A stretch of DNA of 64,000 nucleotides from CBDCYN01 sp965224205 (GTDB taxonomy: Bacteria > Planctomycetota > Phycisphaerae > Phycisphaerales > Phycisphaeraceae): contig CBDCYN010000008.1 in the NCBI GenBank assembly GCA_965224205.1, positions 1-64,000 of the forward strand. The letters run 5' to 3'. The translations under genes were made by a program, and so were the position numbers. Numbering within the stretch: the first letter of the stretch is position 1; the number at the start of each line of letters is the position of its first letter. Of this stretch, positions 18,306 through 32,400 are shown one piece after another. The notes under the pieces were generated by a model. That model did no database searches and was not told where the DNA came from. It worked only from the letters and a program-made list of their open reading frames with translations.

Positions 18306-18641
18306 GAACTCATCCCAAAACCCTCCTGAGTAGGATGACGGCACATCCTAATTGGATCATGGCCAGGAAGTTTTGTAGATGGTATTCGTAACGGACGACA
18401 AGCCGTCTGAAGTTTTGTAGCCACGCGAACAGCCGTTCGATCTTCCAACGGCGTCTGTAGCGTCGCAGCTTTCTACCGTCCTGGGTGGCTGGTTTTCGAC
18501 GATTGTGTTTGTGCGGTGCGATCAGTTCCACACCGCGTTCGTGGGCCAATTGTTGGTCGAGTGGGTCGCAGTCATACGCCTTGTCACCGACGATGTTCTC
18601 AGGCAGATGCTCGGTAACACAGGCGTCGAGGGTGGGCTATT
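18306..18641 (-). pseudogene. IS5-family transposase, C-terminal fragment
   Basis: The frame runs from the cut at about 18641 to a stop at 18310 and reads [32 protein letters not shown] and [20 protein letters not shown], the second Asp and the Glu regions of IS5-family DDE transposases (Y-x2-R/ER-x-FAWL signature). The N-terminal half with the first Asp is missing. Its terminal end GAACTCATCCC abuts a CTAG, in keeping with the YTAR targets of IS5. It was inserted into rve-IS copy B, and its other side was replaced by copy C, giving three nested events. Confidence 0.85.
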
Positions 18642-20268
18642 AGCGGGCCGGCGAGATTGTGATTGGTTGATAACGGTGGTTTGAAGATGGTTTTCAAGTT
18701 TTTAGCTTCGCTATGGCGGCATGGGTTTCACCTTTCACCTTTCTGCTTTGCCTGCGCGCGGACCTCTCTTGATCCCGTCCCGCTGCGAATCGATTTTCAA
18801 AGAACGATTTCTATCTCACGCGGCTAAGCGTGGCCGCAACTCTGCATCGATCTTGATGATCGGGAGGTGCGGGTCATCATCCAGGTGCTCACGCGCGACG
18901 TCGAACGACGGCTCGATGTCTCCGCACCAGCGAATCGAAATCGCCTCTGGTAAAGATCGACCGTTAACGGCTTCATCCGGCGTCAAGATTCCTAGCGATG
19001 AATCTGGTCGATACCGGTTGTACCAGACGCTGTACCGATCTAGCCGTCGCTGGATCGATCGGGTTGACAACACCATTAGCGACAACCGTTGCCATAGTTT
19101 TAATGTGCGGAATAACCGTTCGATTTTCAAATTAATGTGCCACGAGCCAACCCGTCCCTGGACGAGCTTGACCTCGAGCAGATTGAGTTTGGCCTCGAAT
19201 ACTTTTTGGAACTGGCAACCATGATCCGTGATCAAAAACCGAGGTCGGCCGTCACGCTTGATCGCGTGTTGCAACAGCGTGATCATCTGGTCGGTCGACG
19301 GCGCGGTGCGGTAGACTTTCAAGGCGATCAGACGTCGCGAAAAGCCGTCCACGATCGCCGCGATACGCAGGTGAAGCCAGTGGAACCGAACGCTCGTCAA
19401 ATCCAGGTGCCAGACACGATTGGGTTTCGTCGGGTTCATGAGATGCGACGCTCGCAACGTCGTGAAGTCGTCCAGATCAAACCTCTTTCGGCTCGGCTGA
19501 GTCGGCGGGGGTTCCGTGAGGATCCGTCGCACCGTGGTCCGACTAATCCTGATGCCTGCTCGCAGGATGTGGCGAGCAATGGTCCGCGATCCAAACTCAC
19601 GCTCAGGGCACATACGACGAAGCTCATGGACCAACCATCTCACGGCCTCATGGTACTTGTTCCAGGGCGGACTTCCGAACAACCGATTACCACGTTTCTT
19701 ATTCTTCAATGCCTTGATCCAGGACCGCACGTGTTGGGATGCAGGACAAACCGATCCGCTGTCTGCTTGGCCGACCAACCTCGAAGACGCATGATCTGGA
19801 GGATCTCCACGCGTTGTTCCGGTGTATACTGGGGACGTCGCTGAGGCTCGACACGGGTCCGAAGGCTCCGGAAGACGGCCAGCTCGCGTTCGAGCATTCG
19901 GGCGTGCCAATGGGTATGATCTCGACGGGCGATCAGACGCAGAACCGGAGACTGCACAGAAGCTGCTCGGGCCCGAGCCAACATGTAGGCACGGCTGAAA
20001 ACGATCGCCACGGTGTCGATGAGTTGCCAGAAGGTGGTCGAGGGAGACTTGGACATGAGTTCTCCGATAGCGTGTCAGGGGTTAACGGCCACGACATCAT
20101 ACAAGTATTTTTATAGCAACATCTTGCATGAAAACCAAGGGCGCCTGGCACTGACACATCGGACACCGTTAACAATCCCCTGGCCCACCTTGTAGCTACC
20201 AAAACCGACCGTCGGAACACCCCCGACCGGCGGTCATATCAAACTCAGCCTATCGCGTAGGGGGTATT
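18642..20268 (-). mobile_element. rve-type IS, copy C, full length
   Basis: About 1.63 kb with both edges seen in the other copies (ATTAGCGGGCCGGC on the left, TATCGCGTAGGGGGTATT on the right). It shares both the transposase and about 200 bp of 5' sequence with copy A. No target-site duplication is evident: the left side lies in the IS5 fragment and the right side in the giant gene's upstream region. Confidence 0.8.
18816..20056 (-). pseudogene. rve-core transposase with one-base deletion (copy C)
   Basis: Starts at the ATG at 20056, as in copy A, and reads in frame to around 19735. There the sequence has GCACGTGTTGGGAT where copy A has GCACCGTGTTGGGAT; the lost C shifts the frame. The remainder continues in another frame to the TGA at 18816-18818, with D-D-E residues HLDLTSV, ITDHGCQF and NLKIERLFRTLK all present and ending AELRPRLAA. 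The lesion lies between the helix-turn-helix and the core and has no slippery run, so it is taken as inactivating rather than programmed. Confidence 0.82.
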
Positions 20269-20497
20269 CACAATGCTTGTTGTTACAGATATTTGCCGGG
20301 TTTAACGCCCGGCTTATCAGCGATTCGTTTTATGACGATTTAATGAATGATGATCGGAAAATCCGGTTCTACCGGTCGCAACGTGGGGGAATGCGTCGAT
20401 GGTCGATGCGTTTATGGAGGCAACTGATGTAGGTGGCTTAGGTTTTCATTTGGCCCGTATTAAGGAGGCATAGGCAAGAGCCTTAGCAGGTCAGGAA
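20269..20497 (+). promoter_or_regulatory. Upstream region of the giant surface-protein operon
   Basis: This 229-bp leader between the IS and the giant gene contains a hairpin at 20295-20313 (GCCGGG-TTTAACG-CCCGGC) and two purine-rich sites (TATGGAGG, TTAAGGAGG) that are too far from the chosen start to serve it. No sigma-70 promoter stands out. The IS end lies only about 230 bp upstream, so it may supply or disrupt promoter elements. Confidence 0.35.
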
Positions 20498-23400
20498 GTG
20501 TCTAGCCAGACTGTCAGGAGGGTGTGGAAATCCTTCATCAGATGGTGCGCTCTCGAGCATACCGATCTCGATGGACGGTTACGATGCGCGCCTGTTTGGC
20601 TTGAACATCTAGAAGACCGGGTCCTGCTCAGTACCGATTCCGTACCAGCGTTGGACCGACTCGACGAGATAGTCAACGCACCGACTATGGCGGTTGTCTC
20701 CCGTATTGGCGACGAGAGTCCTGCCGTTCGCTCCGTTAGCTCGACGGCCAACGGATCACTCGCGAGTGCCCGACTCGTCCCGCTTGATGGGCCCAGAAGT
20801 CGGGAACTGGTGTTCATTGACGCTGGTATAGCGGGGTATCAACAGCTCGTAGATGGATTCTTGAAAAGCGAGGATCCTAGCCATCAGGTCGACGTTGTCG
20901 TGCTTGATCGCCGACGGGATGGGGTTGAGCAGATCGGTAAGGTCTTGGCCGGGTATGTCGAGCTCAAAGCGGTCCACATCATTTCGCACGGGGACGCCGG
21001 ACGCGTCAATCTTGGCAATACAGAACTCAACACAGCCACCCTAAAGCGGTACGAAGACACGATCCGAAGCTGGGGGCAATCCCTCGGTGAGCAAGCGGAC
21101 ATCCTCATCTACGGTTGCAACCTCGCGGGCACCGAAACTGGGCGATCACTGATCAATCGTGTGGTCGACCTGACCGGGGCGGACATCGCCGCCAGCGAGG
21201 ATTTAACCGGGCATGCCTCGCTGGGCGGGGATTGGGATCTCGAATACACAGTCGGCAAGATCGAAGCTGCCACTGCCGTAGGTCTGCGGGACCAACCGCT
21301 GCTGCAAGTGGTCCTGGCGGTTAACGAAGACACCACTTCGACCGGGACCAGTTCGGGCGGCAGTTTCTCAGTATCGCATACCACCAGCGGCGACGACCGG
21401 CTCATGCTGGTCGGGGTTTCACTGAGTCTAGACGAAGGCACCGAACAGGTCAGTTCAGTGACCTATAACGGAACGAGCCTGAGTCTCGTGGGCACGGAGG
21501 TCAACGGTGGCGCTCGTGTTGAGATCTGGTCAATGGTGGCGCCGGACATGGGTACGCACAACGTTGACGTCACGATCAGTGGGTCGCCCTTCGGCGCGAC
21601 CGCGGGGGTCATGACCTTCACCGGGGTGGACCAGACTACCCCCTTAGGCACCTTCGCGTCTACGAATGGAGAAGCGAGCAGCGGTTCGGTCAACGTTAGC
21701 TCAGCCAGCGGAGAATTGGTGTTCGGTGCCGTCGCTGTTGCGTCGTCATCCAACTACGATCTCAGCCCCGGTGCCGGTCAAACTGAAAAGTGGGACATAT
21801 TTCAATTCGAAACAAACGGAGGTGGCAGCACCGAAGCCGGCGCGGCTACAGTGGCCACGTCATGGTCCTGGGGAGATACCAAGAAATACGCGATCGGCGG
21901 GGTATCGATCAAACCCACCCCAATTACCGGCGACGAGGCTGGGGAGACCACCGTCACGTTCCAGGAAGGTGTTGATGGCTACGCCAGCACCCTGGACACC
22001 TGGCTCGATGAGGTTAATCCAACTACGGTGCAAGGCAGTAATACCGAAGTCCAGGTGAACTTGGACACCGGCGGGGGTGATGACGCCCACGGGCTGATCC
22101 GGTTCGACAATCTGTTCGGCACCGGGGATAGGCAGATCCCGATCGGGTCGGACATCATCTCCGCCACCCTGACCTTTGACGTCACCAACCAATCGGTAGC
22201 CGGGGCCAACGTCCGGTTCTATCGGATGCTTTCTACATGGGATGAGACGTCGACCTGGAACTCGATGGCCAACGGCATCCAACTCAACGACGTGGAGGCC
22301 TCCTCCACCGCCGATGCGACTGTTTGGGATGCAAGCGTAACGGGTTTGATCACCGTCACCGGGTTTGAAGACACACTCCAAGCCTGGTCAGACGGTGATT
22401 CCAACTTCGGCTGGGCGATCCAGATCGATAACGCCGACGAGTGGAATTTCAGGTCGTCTGAGAACGGCACGAATCATCCCAAGCTTACGGTGGAGTACCG
22501 CACTATCGGCGGCAACACGTCGACCGGCCTGCTGGGCCACTGGGACTTTGACGCCAACGCCAACGACGCCAGCGGCAATAGCTACAACGGCACACTGACC
22601 AACGGCGCCGCCATCGACACCACCGACATCACCGACCAAGTGGGTCCGGGAAAACTATCTCTGGATGGGTCTAACGATTATGTGGATCTCTCAACACATA
22701 AATCAAATTTTGAAACCCTAATCGAAGGCACGATCGCCGCCTGGGTCAAGACGACCGGAACAAACCAGACGATTTTTTCGATATCCGATACGGCAGATTC
22801 CAGTAGTTACGCGGCCTTGTTTCTGGGGGTCAGCGGGTTTCTTACCTTTGAAGTGTTTGAGGCCGGATCGACGTTGTTGGCAACCTATAGCGGGAATATC
22901 GACCCGATTAACGATGGGTCGTGGCGTCATGTCGCCGTTACCGTAAATGGGTCCGGGCATGCTTTATTCCTCGATGGAGAAGAGATTTCAGACGCTGATT
23001 TGGTCTACGATGTCGGGTCGGCTGTTACGAGCGAATTTTTCAATGACGTCACTGGTCTTGATGTCATGGCGATCGGCCGCAATGAAAATAGCGTCGGTGG
23101 TCGGTGGCATTTCGACGGCCTGCTCGACGATGTACGGGTCTACAATCGCGCGTTGTCTGTCGCCGATATCGCCGCCCTGGCCGCAGAGGCGCCCGTGGCT
23201 TTTGATGATTATGTGACGACGAACCTTGACACCGCGGTCAACATCGACGTCGAAGCCAATGACACCGACCTCGACAGCGAGACCATTACCGTCCTCGATG
23301 TCGGCAACGCCTCAAACGGTACGGTGGTTAACAACAATGACGGGACCGTCACCTACACCCCGAATACCAGCTATATCGGTTTCGATAATTTTACCTATCT

Positions 23401-26400
23401 AGCCGCCGACCTGGACGACACCATCAGCTACTGGCGCCTCGACGGCAACGGGACCGACGCTGTCGGCTCCAACAACGGGACGCTTACCGGCACCACCACC
23501 GTCGCGGGGCGCTATGGCGACGCGCTGAGTTTCCTTGCAGACACCGACAAAGTCGTCGTGCCAGACTTCGCCATCAACAATGAATTTTCGGTGTCATTCC
23601 AAATCAAGGTGGATGACAACAGTGGCACCTTGTTCCAGTACATGTACAGTCACGGGGATATCAACAGCACGAACAGTGTGAATGTGTTCATGCTCGAAGA
23701 TTCCCATGGCACGGTAGCAACCCGCGGGTTTATTCGTACGGCTATCCGAGACACGGACGACACTCTCAGTAATGAGGCACTCGATTTTGATGCCAATCAT
23801 ATCATCGGTGACGGGCAATGGCATACCTATACCGCTACGGTGGCTACGGAGGAAGGGATCAAGGTTTATCTCGACGGCGTTTTGCAAGCCAGTGACGGGA
23901 CCCGTGGCGGCGACTCTTTTGACCCCACCACCGATCTGTATTTCGGCATGCGCCAGGACGAAGACGCCAATCGGACGTACAGCAATTCGCTCGACAGCGT
24001 CCAGCTCTTCAACCGGGCGTTGAGTGCAGAGCAGGTCAGCGACCTGCACACCGGCGGCAGCTCGTTAGCCGCGGTCACGGTCGCTGTAGACGCAACGAGT
24101 GCAGGGTCGGCGATCTATCGCAACAGCGGTGACAGCACACCCGATGTGAACGACTGGGACGGCTTCGCCTTCTTGGGGGCTAACAACTCAGCCAGCGTGG
24201 GCGAGTGGCGACTCGTCGAGGCCGCCGAAGCCCCGACCCGAGACGAGATCATCGCGGTCGGGGTCGATACGCCGATCGGCTTCGTCAACGGCCAGATGTG
24301 GGACGGGACCACCTGGACAGCGTTGCCGTTCAACTCTCTGGGATTCTCCACCAGCCCAACGGAGCAGAGCTTCGATGTGGCTTACGAAAGCCGCAGCGGC
24401 GACGCGCTATTGGTATGGAACAATGGCTCCGGTGGGACAACGAGTGTTTCCTACCGCATCTGGGACGGGACCAGTTGGTCCGCCGAGGCGATGATCACGG
24501 CTCCCGATGCCGGAGATGCGCTTCAGATGCGATTAGCCGCCAGCCCGACCAGCGATGAGATGGTCTTGATCGTCAGTGACGACGGTACTGACGAGTGGGC
24601 TGCGGTGTGGGACGGGTCGATCTGGGGCAATACCCAGATCTTAAACACGGCAACGACGACCGATCGCAATGAGATCGCTGTAGCGTATGAAAGCCAGTCC
24701 GGTCACGCGATGGTGATCTACGATGCCAGCACCAACTTCAATGATCTTACGTATCAGACCTGGAACGGTACTGCCTGGAGTGGACAGCAGACGCTCACCC
24801 TACCTAACACCGGGTCAGAAACGGATGTCGATTTTACAACTCTGGCCTCTGACCCCACCAGTGACCGCATTGCTATCGGAGTCGTTAGCGGTGGAACTCA
24901 GAATCATGTGTTGTTCGCGGTTTGGGACGGCACGGCCTGGGGCGACAAGCTTCTGGCGACAACGGCTGGCTGGACGGCTAATTCCCTCAACGCGGCGGTC
25001 GGCTTCGAGAGCCAGTCCGGGGAGCTGCTTGTGACCTATGGCGAGGTCGCGACCACTCCTCGTTACCAGACCTGGTCCTCCGGTGGCGGGTGGTCGGGTG
25101 AGCTCAATGCCCCGGATGTCCTGGCGTTCCCACAGGTCATGATGCTGGTGTCAGACCCTCTAAACGATGATCTGATGTTTGGGGTTCAAGATAGCGACAG
25201 CGATCTCCATTACATCTTGTGGGACGGGACTGCCTGGGGCAGCGACAATGAATTGTCGACGAACACAGGGGAGACCGCGATCCGACCGTTCACATTCGTA
25301 TTCAACGCTGCGTTGAACGCCATTACCGTGGACACCGCTAGTGATGTGGCGGACGGCGATACATCATCACTCGTAAACCTGTTCAACAACCGGGGCGCCG
25401 ACGGGTTCATCTCCCTACGAGAAGCGATCAGGGCGGCGAACAACACCCCAAACGGGGCTACCCCGGATAAGATCTCGTTCGGCATCGGCAGCGGGTTGCA
25501 GACCATCTCCGTCGGGGCCAATGGGTTGCCCGCCATCACGGACGCGCTCGTCCTCGACGCGACCACCCAGCCCGGGTACAGCGGGGACCCGATCATCCAG
25601 CTCGACGGGACCGGTGCGACCGGGGCCACCGCTGGGTTGCTCGTACAGACAAACGATAGCACCATCAAGGGCTTCATCGTCCACAGCTTTCCAGATGAGG
25701 GCATCGAACTAGACACAGCAGACAATAACACCGTCCAGAATAACTGGGTCGGTGTCGATTCCACAGGGTCAGCCGACCCCAACACCGAGCACGGGATCTT
25801 GATCACCGACGATTCGGGTGGGAACCAGATCGGCGGCACAAGCGTCAACGAGGGGAATGTACTATCCGGCAACGGGCTGTCCGGTATCCTTATCCGCAAC
25901 GCCGGATCGGACGACAACGTCGTGGAAGGCAACTTGATTGGTGTGGGCCCAAACGGCAGCACCGCGGTCCCCAATACCACCTACGGGGTTTGGATCGACG
26001 ACACCGCTTCAGGAAATCTCATCGGCGGGACCGCTGCCGCGGCGGCTAACATCATTGCCAACAACACGCTCGACGGGATCGCGGTTACTGGCGCCACGAC
26101 CGACAACGCGTTTCTCGGGAACGTGATCTATAACAACAGTGGGCTTGGTATTGACCTGACTGACGATGATGTGACAGGTAACGACGCCAACGATCCGGAT
26201 GTCGGTGCCAACAACCTTCAGAACTACCCGCAGATCACGTCCGCGGTCACGACAACGACTCAGATTACCCTCACAGGAACGCTTGACACCAACATTACAA
26301 ACCAAGACTACCGCATCGAGTTCTTTACCAATACCTCTGGGGACGATTCATTCCACGGTGAAGCTCAGTCGTTCCTAGGAGCCGTTACCGTCACCACCGA

Positions 26401-29400
26401 CGGCTCGGGCGACGCAACATTCAACGAAACCTTTGGCGTCGCCGTCAGCCCCGGCACCGTGATCACCGCCACCGCCACGGTCGACAACGGCGTTGGAGGC
26501 TTCGGGGATACATCCGAGTTCTCCTTCAACGCAGTCGGTGTCGAAGCCAACCCAACCAACTCCGTTCCTGGGGCTCAGAACACCAACGAAGATACCTCGC
26601 TCACGTTCAATACCGCCAACGGCAACCTGATCTCCATCACCGATGAACCGGGTGACACCCTGGTAGTGACTCTCTCGGTAGACACCGGTCTGCTCACGCT
26701 GGCTGGGCTGACTGGGCTGACGTTCTCTCTTGGCGATGGGACCGCGGACCCAATGATGACCTTCTCCGGAACGGTCGAAGACATCAACACCGCCCTTGAC
26801 GGCTTGGTCTATGACCCCACAGATGACTTCAATGGTTCCGGGACCCTGACAATCACGAGCAATGATGAGGTCCTGTACGAGTTGAATCTCGACGCCGACC
26901 TCCAAGGCTATTACACCTTTGACGACACGGGTGATCTCGGCAACGACGACAGCCCTGGGGGAGTGAACGATGGAACCGTGAATGGCGCCGTCACCAACAG
27001 CGACGCGATCCGGGGCAATGTGCTCGAATTTGACGGTAACGACAGTGTCCAGATCTCTGGTTTTCTTGGCTCTCCATCAGATATCTCGCTAGCGGCTTGG
27101 GTGGATATGGATGCGGGGTTCACTGATGATGAAATTATCTCGCTGGGGCACAACATTGCTCTTCGCGCGGACGAACCAGGCAACGGAGTCAACGGTTTTT
27201 TCTACGACGGAACGACCTGGCACGTTTTGGCTTCCAACGTCTTTGTCGCCGGAGCGGGTTGGCATCATCTCGCTTATACCTTCGATGACACGGGCGATAC
27301 CCAAACGCTGTATATAGACGGGATCGCGGTCGCTACTGGCAACAGAACTGAATCTATTTCCTATTCACTGAATACGGATACCTATATCGGAACCCATGGC
27401 ACTGGTTCCACCACTGACTTCCACGGCAAAATCGACGACGCGCGGATTTACGACCGCGTTCTCTCTGCCACCGAAATCGCTGATATAGCATCGGCCCCAG
27501 CCGTCGCTACCGACACTGACCAAATATCCCTCACAGTCACTGCGGTAAACGACCCGCCGATCAACACGATAACACCCAGCTTCGTTGCCCACACGCTGCC
27601 TGGTAGCGTCAGCGGTTCGTCGGCGGTTGATTCCGGTGACTTTAACGGAGACGGATTTATCGATCTTGTCGCCGGCACGATGAACGACAGCATCAGCACA
27701 TCGCTTTCCTGGTATCAGAACGATGGATCGGAGAACTTCACCAAGATCACGATTACGACGGTCGGGATGACGGCCGACACGATCCGTGACCTAAGAGTGG
27801 TCGATGTCGATTCCGATGGCGATCTGGATATAGTAACCGTATCACAAGCAGACAATCGCGTTGCCTGGTGGGACAACGACGGCCTGGGCAACTTCAATCA
27901 GGTAGTAATCTCTACCTCGCTGGTAAGCCCGCGTTCCGTTGACGCGATGGACTTTGATGGCGATGGTGACACGGATATTGTCGCTGGTGGCAATGGGGCA
28001 GGCGATACGATCCACTGGCTCGAAAATGACGGCGCGGAAAGCTTCACCATCCGAACCGTCACGAATGCGTTTACGGCGGATCTCGTCACTTCGATCAAGA
28101 TCGGTGACATTGATGGTGACGATGACATGGACATCGTTGCCGCAGCCTTCATCAGCGACAAGTTCCTGTGGTTTGAACACCAGGGTGGCGGCGTGTTTGT
28201 CACACACACGATCGACTCATCCGTTGATGGAGCCGCCTATGTCTCGCTAGCGGATATAAACGGCGACGGTGATCTGGACGTGGCAGCCGCCGCCCAATTC
28301 GCGAATGCGGTGTCGTACTACGCTAACGACGGAGCAGGCGGCTTTGGCGTAGGTCCGGCCTGGTCGGTTGTGGCCAATGGCGCACGAAGCGTGCTTGCGG
28401 AGGATATTGATGGAGATAGTCATATCGATATCGTCGCCGGATCCATCACCGATCAGAACATTGTCCTGCATCGAAACAACGGCGAGTTAACGCCAAGCTT
28501 CACCGACCACACTGTCAGCGCGGCATCAGCATATCCGCTGGATCTGGCCAGCAACGATATCGATGGCGATGGCGATCTTGACGTTATCGAAGCCGCCTTC
28601 ACCCCCGACAATCAGGTCCGTTGGCATATGAACCAGGATGGCTTCGGGCAAACCTCTGCCACACCAGAAGATACACCGCTCACCGTCAGCGCCGAGAACC
28701 ACAACCAGATTTCCGTCAGTGACCTCGATGCAGGAAGCAATCCTTTGCAGGTGATGCTGACTGGAACGAACGGCGTTATGACACTAAGTCAGACTGTCGG
28801 TCTCAGCTTCACTGTCGGCGACGGAACAGCCGATGACATGATGACTTTCACCGGGACGATTGGCGACATCAATGCAGCCCTCAATGGTTTAGCATTCACA
28901 CCAGATGCCAATTTCACTGGCGCTGCGAGCCTGAGAATTTTTACTGTGGACCTAGGCAACACAGGCTCTGGTGGGTCACTCAACGATGACGATACGTTGA
29001 CCATTGACGTCGACGCGGTCAACGACGCGCCCACCGGCGCCGACAACACCGTCTCGACCTTGGAAGACAACGACTACACCTTCACCGCCACCGACTTCGG
29101 CTTCGCAGACCCCAACGACTCACCCCCCCACACCCTGCTCAGCCTGATCGTCTCCGCCACGGCCACCACCGGCACCCTCTACAACGACGCCGACCTCGAC
29201 AACACCGTCGACCCCGGCGAAGCCGTCAACGACGCCGACACCGTGGCCGTGGCTGATATCGACGCCGGTCAATTGAAGTTCAAGCCCATCGCCAACGACC
29301 ATGCCACCGGCTACGACGCCTTCACCTTCCAGGTCCAGGACAACGGCGCCACCGCCAACAGCGGCGTGGACACCGACCCCACGCCCAACACCCTCACGAT

Positions 29401-32400
29401 CGACGTCACCGCGGTCAACGACCCGCCCACGCTCACCGGCTTCGCGGGTGTGGTCGACACGACCAACGAGGACACGCAGGTGGAGATCACCCTGGCGGCG
29501 TTGAAAGCCCAGGGGAACGAGGCGGACGTGGACGGGACGGTCGACGCGTTCGTGGTCCAGTCGGTGGCCAGCGGCACGCTGTTGATCGGCACCAGTTCGG
29601 GCACGGCCACGGCCTGGGCACCGTCCACCAACGACACGGTCGACGCCACGAACCACGCCTACTGGACACCCGACCCCGACGCCCACGGCACGCTGAACGC
29701 ATTCCAAGTCGTCGCTCAGGACAACACCGGGGCCGAATCGGTGGGACCGGTCACCGCCCAGGTGTCCGTCACCGCGGTCAACGACCCGCCCACGCTCACC
29801 GGCTTCGCCGGTGTGATTGACACGACCAACGAGGACACGCAGGTGGAGATCACCCTGGCGGAGTTGAAAGCCCAGGGGAACGAGGCGGACGTGGACGGGA
29901 CGGTCGACGCGTTCGTGGTCCAGTCGGTGGCCAGCGGCACGCTGTTGATCGGCACCAGTTCGGGCACGGCCACGGCGTGGGCACCGTCCACCAACGACAC
30001 CCTCGACGCCACGAACCACGCCTACTGGACACCCGACCCCGACGCCCACGGCACGCTGAACGCATTCCAAGTCGTCGCTCAGGACAACACCGGGGCCGAA
30101 TCGGTGGGACCGGTCACCGCCCAGGTGTCCGTCACCGCGGTCAACGACCCGCCCACGCTCACCGGCTTCGCCGGTGTGGTCGACACGACCAACGAGGACA
30201 CGCAGGTGGAGATCACCCTGGCGGCGTTGAAAGCCCAGGGCGACGAGGCCGACGTCGACGGGACGGTCGACGCGTTCGTGGTCCAGTCGGTGGCCAGCGG
30301 CACGCTGTTGATCGGCACCAGTTCGGGCACGGCCACGGCCTGGGCACCGTCCACCAACGACACCCTCGACGCCACGAACCACGCCTACTGGACACCCGAC
30401 CCCGACGCCCACGGCACGCTGAACGCATTCCAAGTCGTCGCTCAGGACAACACCGGGGCCGAATCGGTGGGACCGGTCACCGCCCAGGTGTCCGTCACCG
30501 CGGTCAACGACCCGCCCACACTCACCGGCTTCGCCGGTGTGGTCGACACGACCAACGAGGACACGCAGGTGGAGATCACCCTGGCGGCGTTGAAAGCCCA
30601 GGGGAACGAGGCGGACGTGGACGGGACGGTCGACGCGTTCGTGGTCCAGTCGGTGGCCAGCGGCACGCTGTTGATCGGCACCAGTTCGGGCACGGCCACG
30701 GCCTGGGCACCGTCCACCAACGACACCCTCGACGCCACGAACCACGCCTACTGGACACCCGACCCCGACGCCCACGGCACGCTTAACGCATTCCAAGTCG
30801 TCGCTCAGGACAACACCGGGGCCGAATCGGTGGGACCGGTCACCGCCCAGGTGTCCGTCACCGCGGTCAACGACCCGCCCACGCTCACCGGCTTCGCGGG
30901 TGTGGTCGACACGACCAACGAGGACACGCAGGTGGAGATCACCCTGGCGGCGTTGAAAGCCCAGGGGAACGAGGCGGACGTGGACGGGACGGTCGACGCG
31001 TTCGTGGTCCAGTCGGTGGCCAGCGGCACGCTGTTGATCGGCACCAGTTCGGGCACGGCCACGGCCTGGGCACCGTCCACCAACGACACGGTCGACGCCA
31101 CGAACCACGCCTACTGGACACCCGACCCCGACGCCCACGGCACGCTTAACGCATTCCAAGTCGTCGCTCAGGACAACACCGGGGCCGAATCGGTGGGACC
31201 GGTCACCGCCCAGGTGTCCGTCACCGCGGTCAACGACCCGCCCACGCTCACCGGCTTCGCGGGTGTGATTGACACGACCAACGAGGACACGCAGGTGGAG
31301 ATCACCCTGGCGGCGTTGAAAGCCCAGGGCGACGAGGCCGACGTCGACGGGACGGTCGACGCGTTCGTGGTCCAGTCGGTGGCCAGCGGCACGCTGTTGA
31401 TCGGCACCAGTTCGGGCACGGCCACGGCCTGGGCACCGTCCACCAACGACACGGTCGACGCCACGAACCACGCCTACTGGACACCCGACCCCGACGCCCA
31501 CGGCACGCTGAACGCATTCCAAGTCGTCGCTCAGGACAACACCGGGGCCGAATCGGTGGGACCGGTCACCGCCCAGGTGTCCGTCACCGCGGTCAACGAC
31601 CCGCCCACGCTCACCGGCTTCGCCGGTGTGATTGACACGACCAACGAGGACACGCAGGTGGAGATCACCCTGGCGGAGTTGAAAGCCCAGGGGAACGAGG
31701 CGGACGTGGACGGGACGGTCGACGCGTTCGTGGTCCAGTCGGTGGCCAGCGGCACGCTGTTGATCGGCACCAGTTCGGGCACGGCCACGGCGTGGGCACC
31801 GTCCACCAACGACACCCTCGACGCCACGAACCACGCCTACTGGACACCCGACCCCGACGCCCACGGCACGCTGAACGCATTCCAAGTCGTCGCTCAGGAC
31901 AACACCGGGGCCGAATCGGTGGGACCGGTCACCGCCCAGGTGTCCGTCACCGCGGTCAACGACCCGCCCACGCTCACCGGCTTCGCCGGTGTGGTCGACA
32001 CGACCAACGAGGACACGCAGGTGGAGATCACCCTGGCGGCGTTGAAAGCCCAGGGCGACGAGGCCGACGTCGACGGGACGGTCGACGCGTTCGTGGTCCA
32101 GTCGGTGGCCAGCGGCACGCTGTTGATCGGCACCAGTTCGGGCACGGCCACGGCCTGGGCACCGTCCACCAACGACACCCTCGACGCCACGAACCACGCC
32201 TACTGGACACCCGACCCCGACGCCCACGGCACGCTGAACGCATTCCAAGTCGTCGCTCAGGACAACACCGGGGCCGAATCGGTGGGACCGGTCACCGCCC
32301 AGGTGTCCGTCACCGCGGTCAACGACCCGCCCACACTCACCGGCTTCGCCGGTGTGGTCGACACGACCAACGAGGACACGCAGGTGGAGATCACCCTGGC

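Noticed and set aside
17438..18391. A 317-codon plus-strand frame spanning the end of the beta-helix gene and IS copy B
   Set aside because: It is out of frame with the beta-helix repeats and crosses an IS boundary; no coherent protein.
19706..20056. Treating the frame break in transposase copy C as programmed frameshifting
   Set aside because: Copy A is continuous at the same position and there is no homopolymer or slippery heptamer; a single-base deletion explains it.
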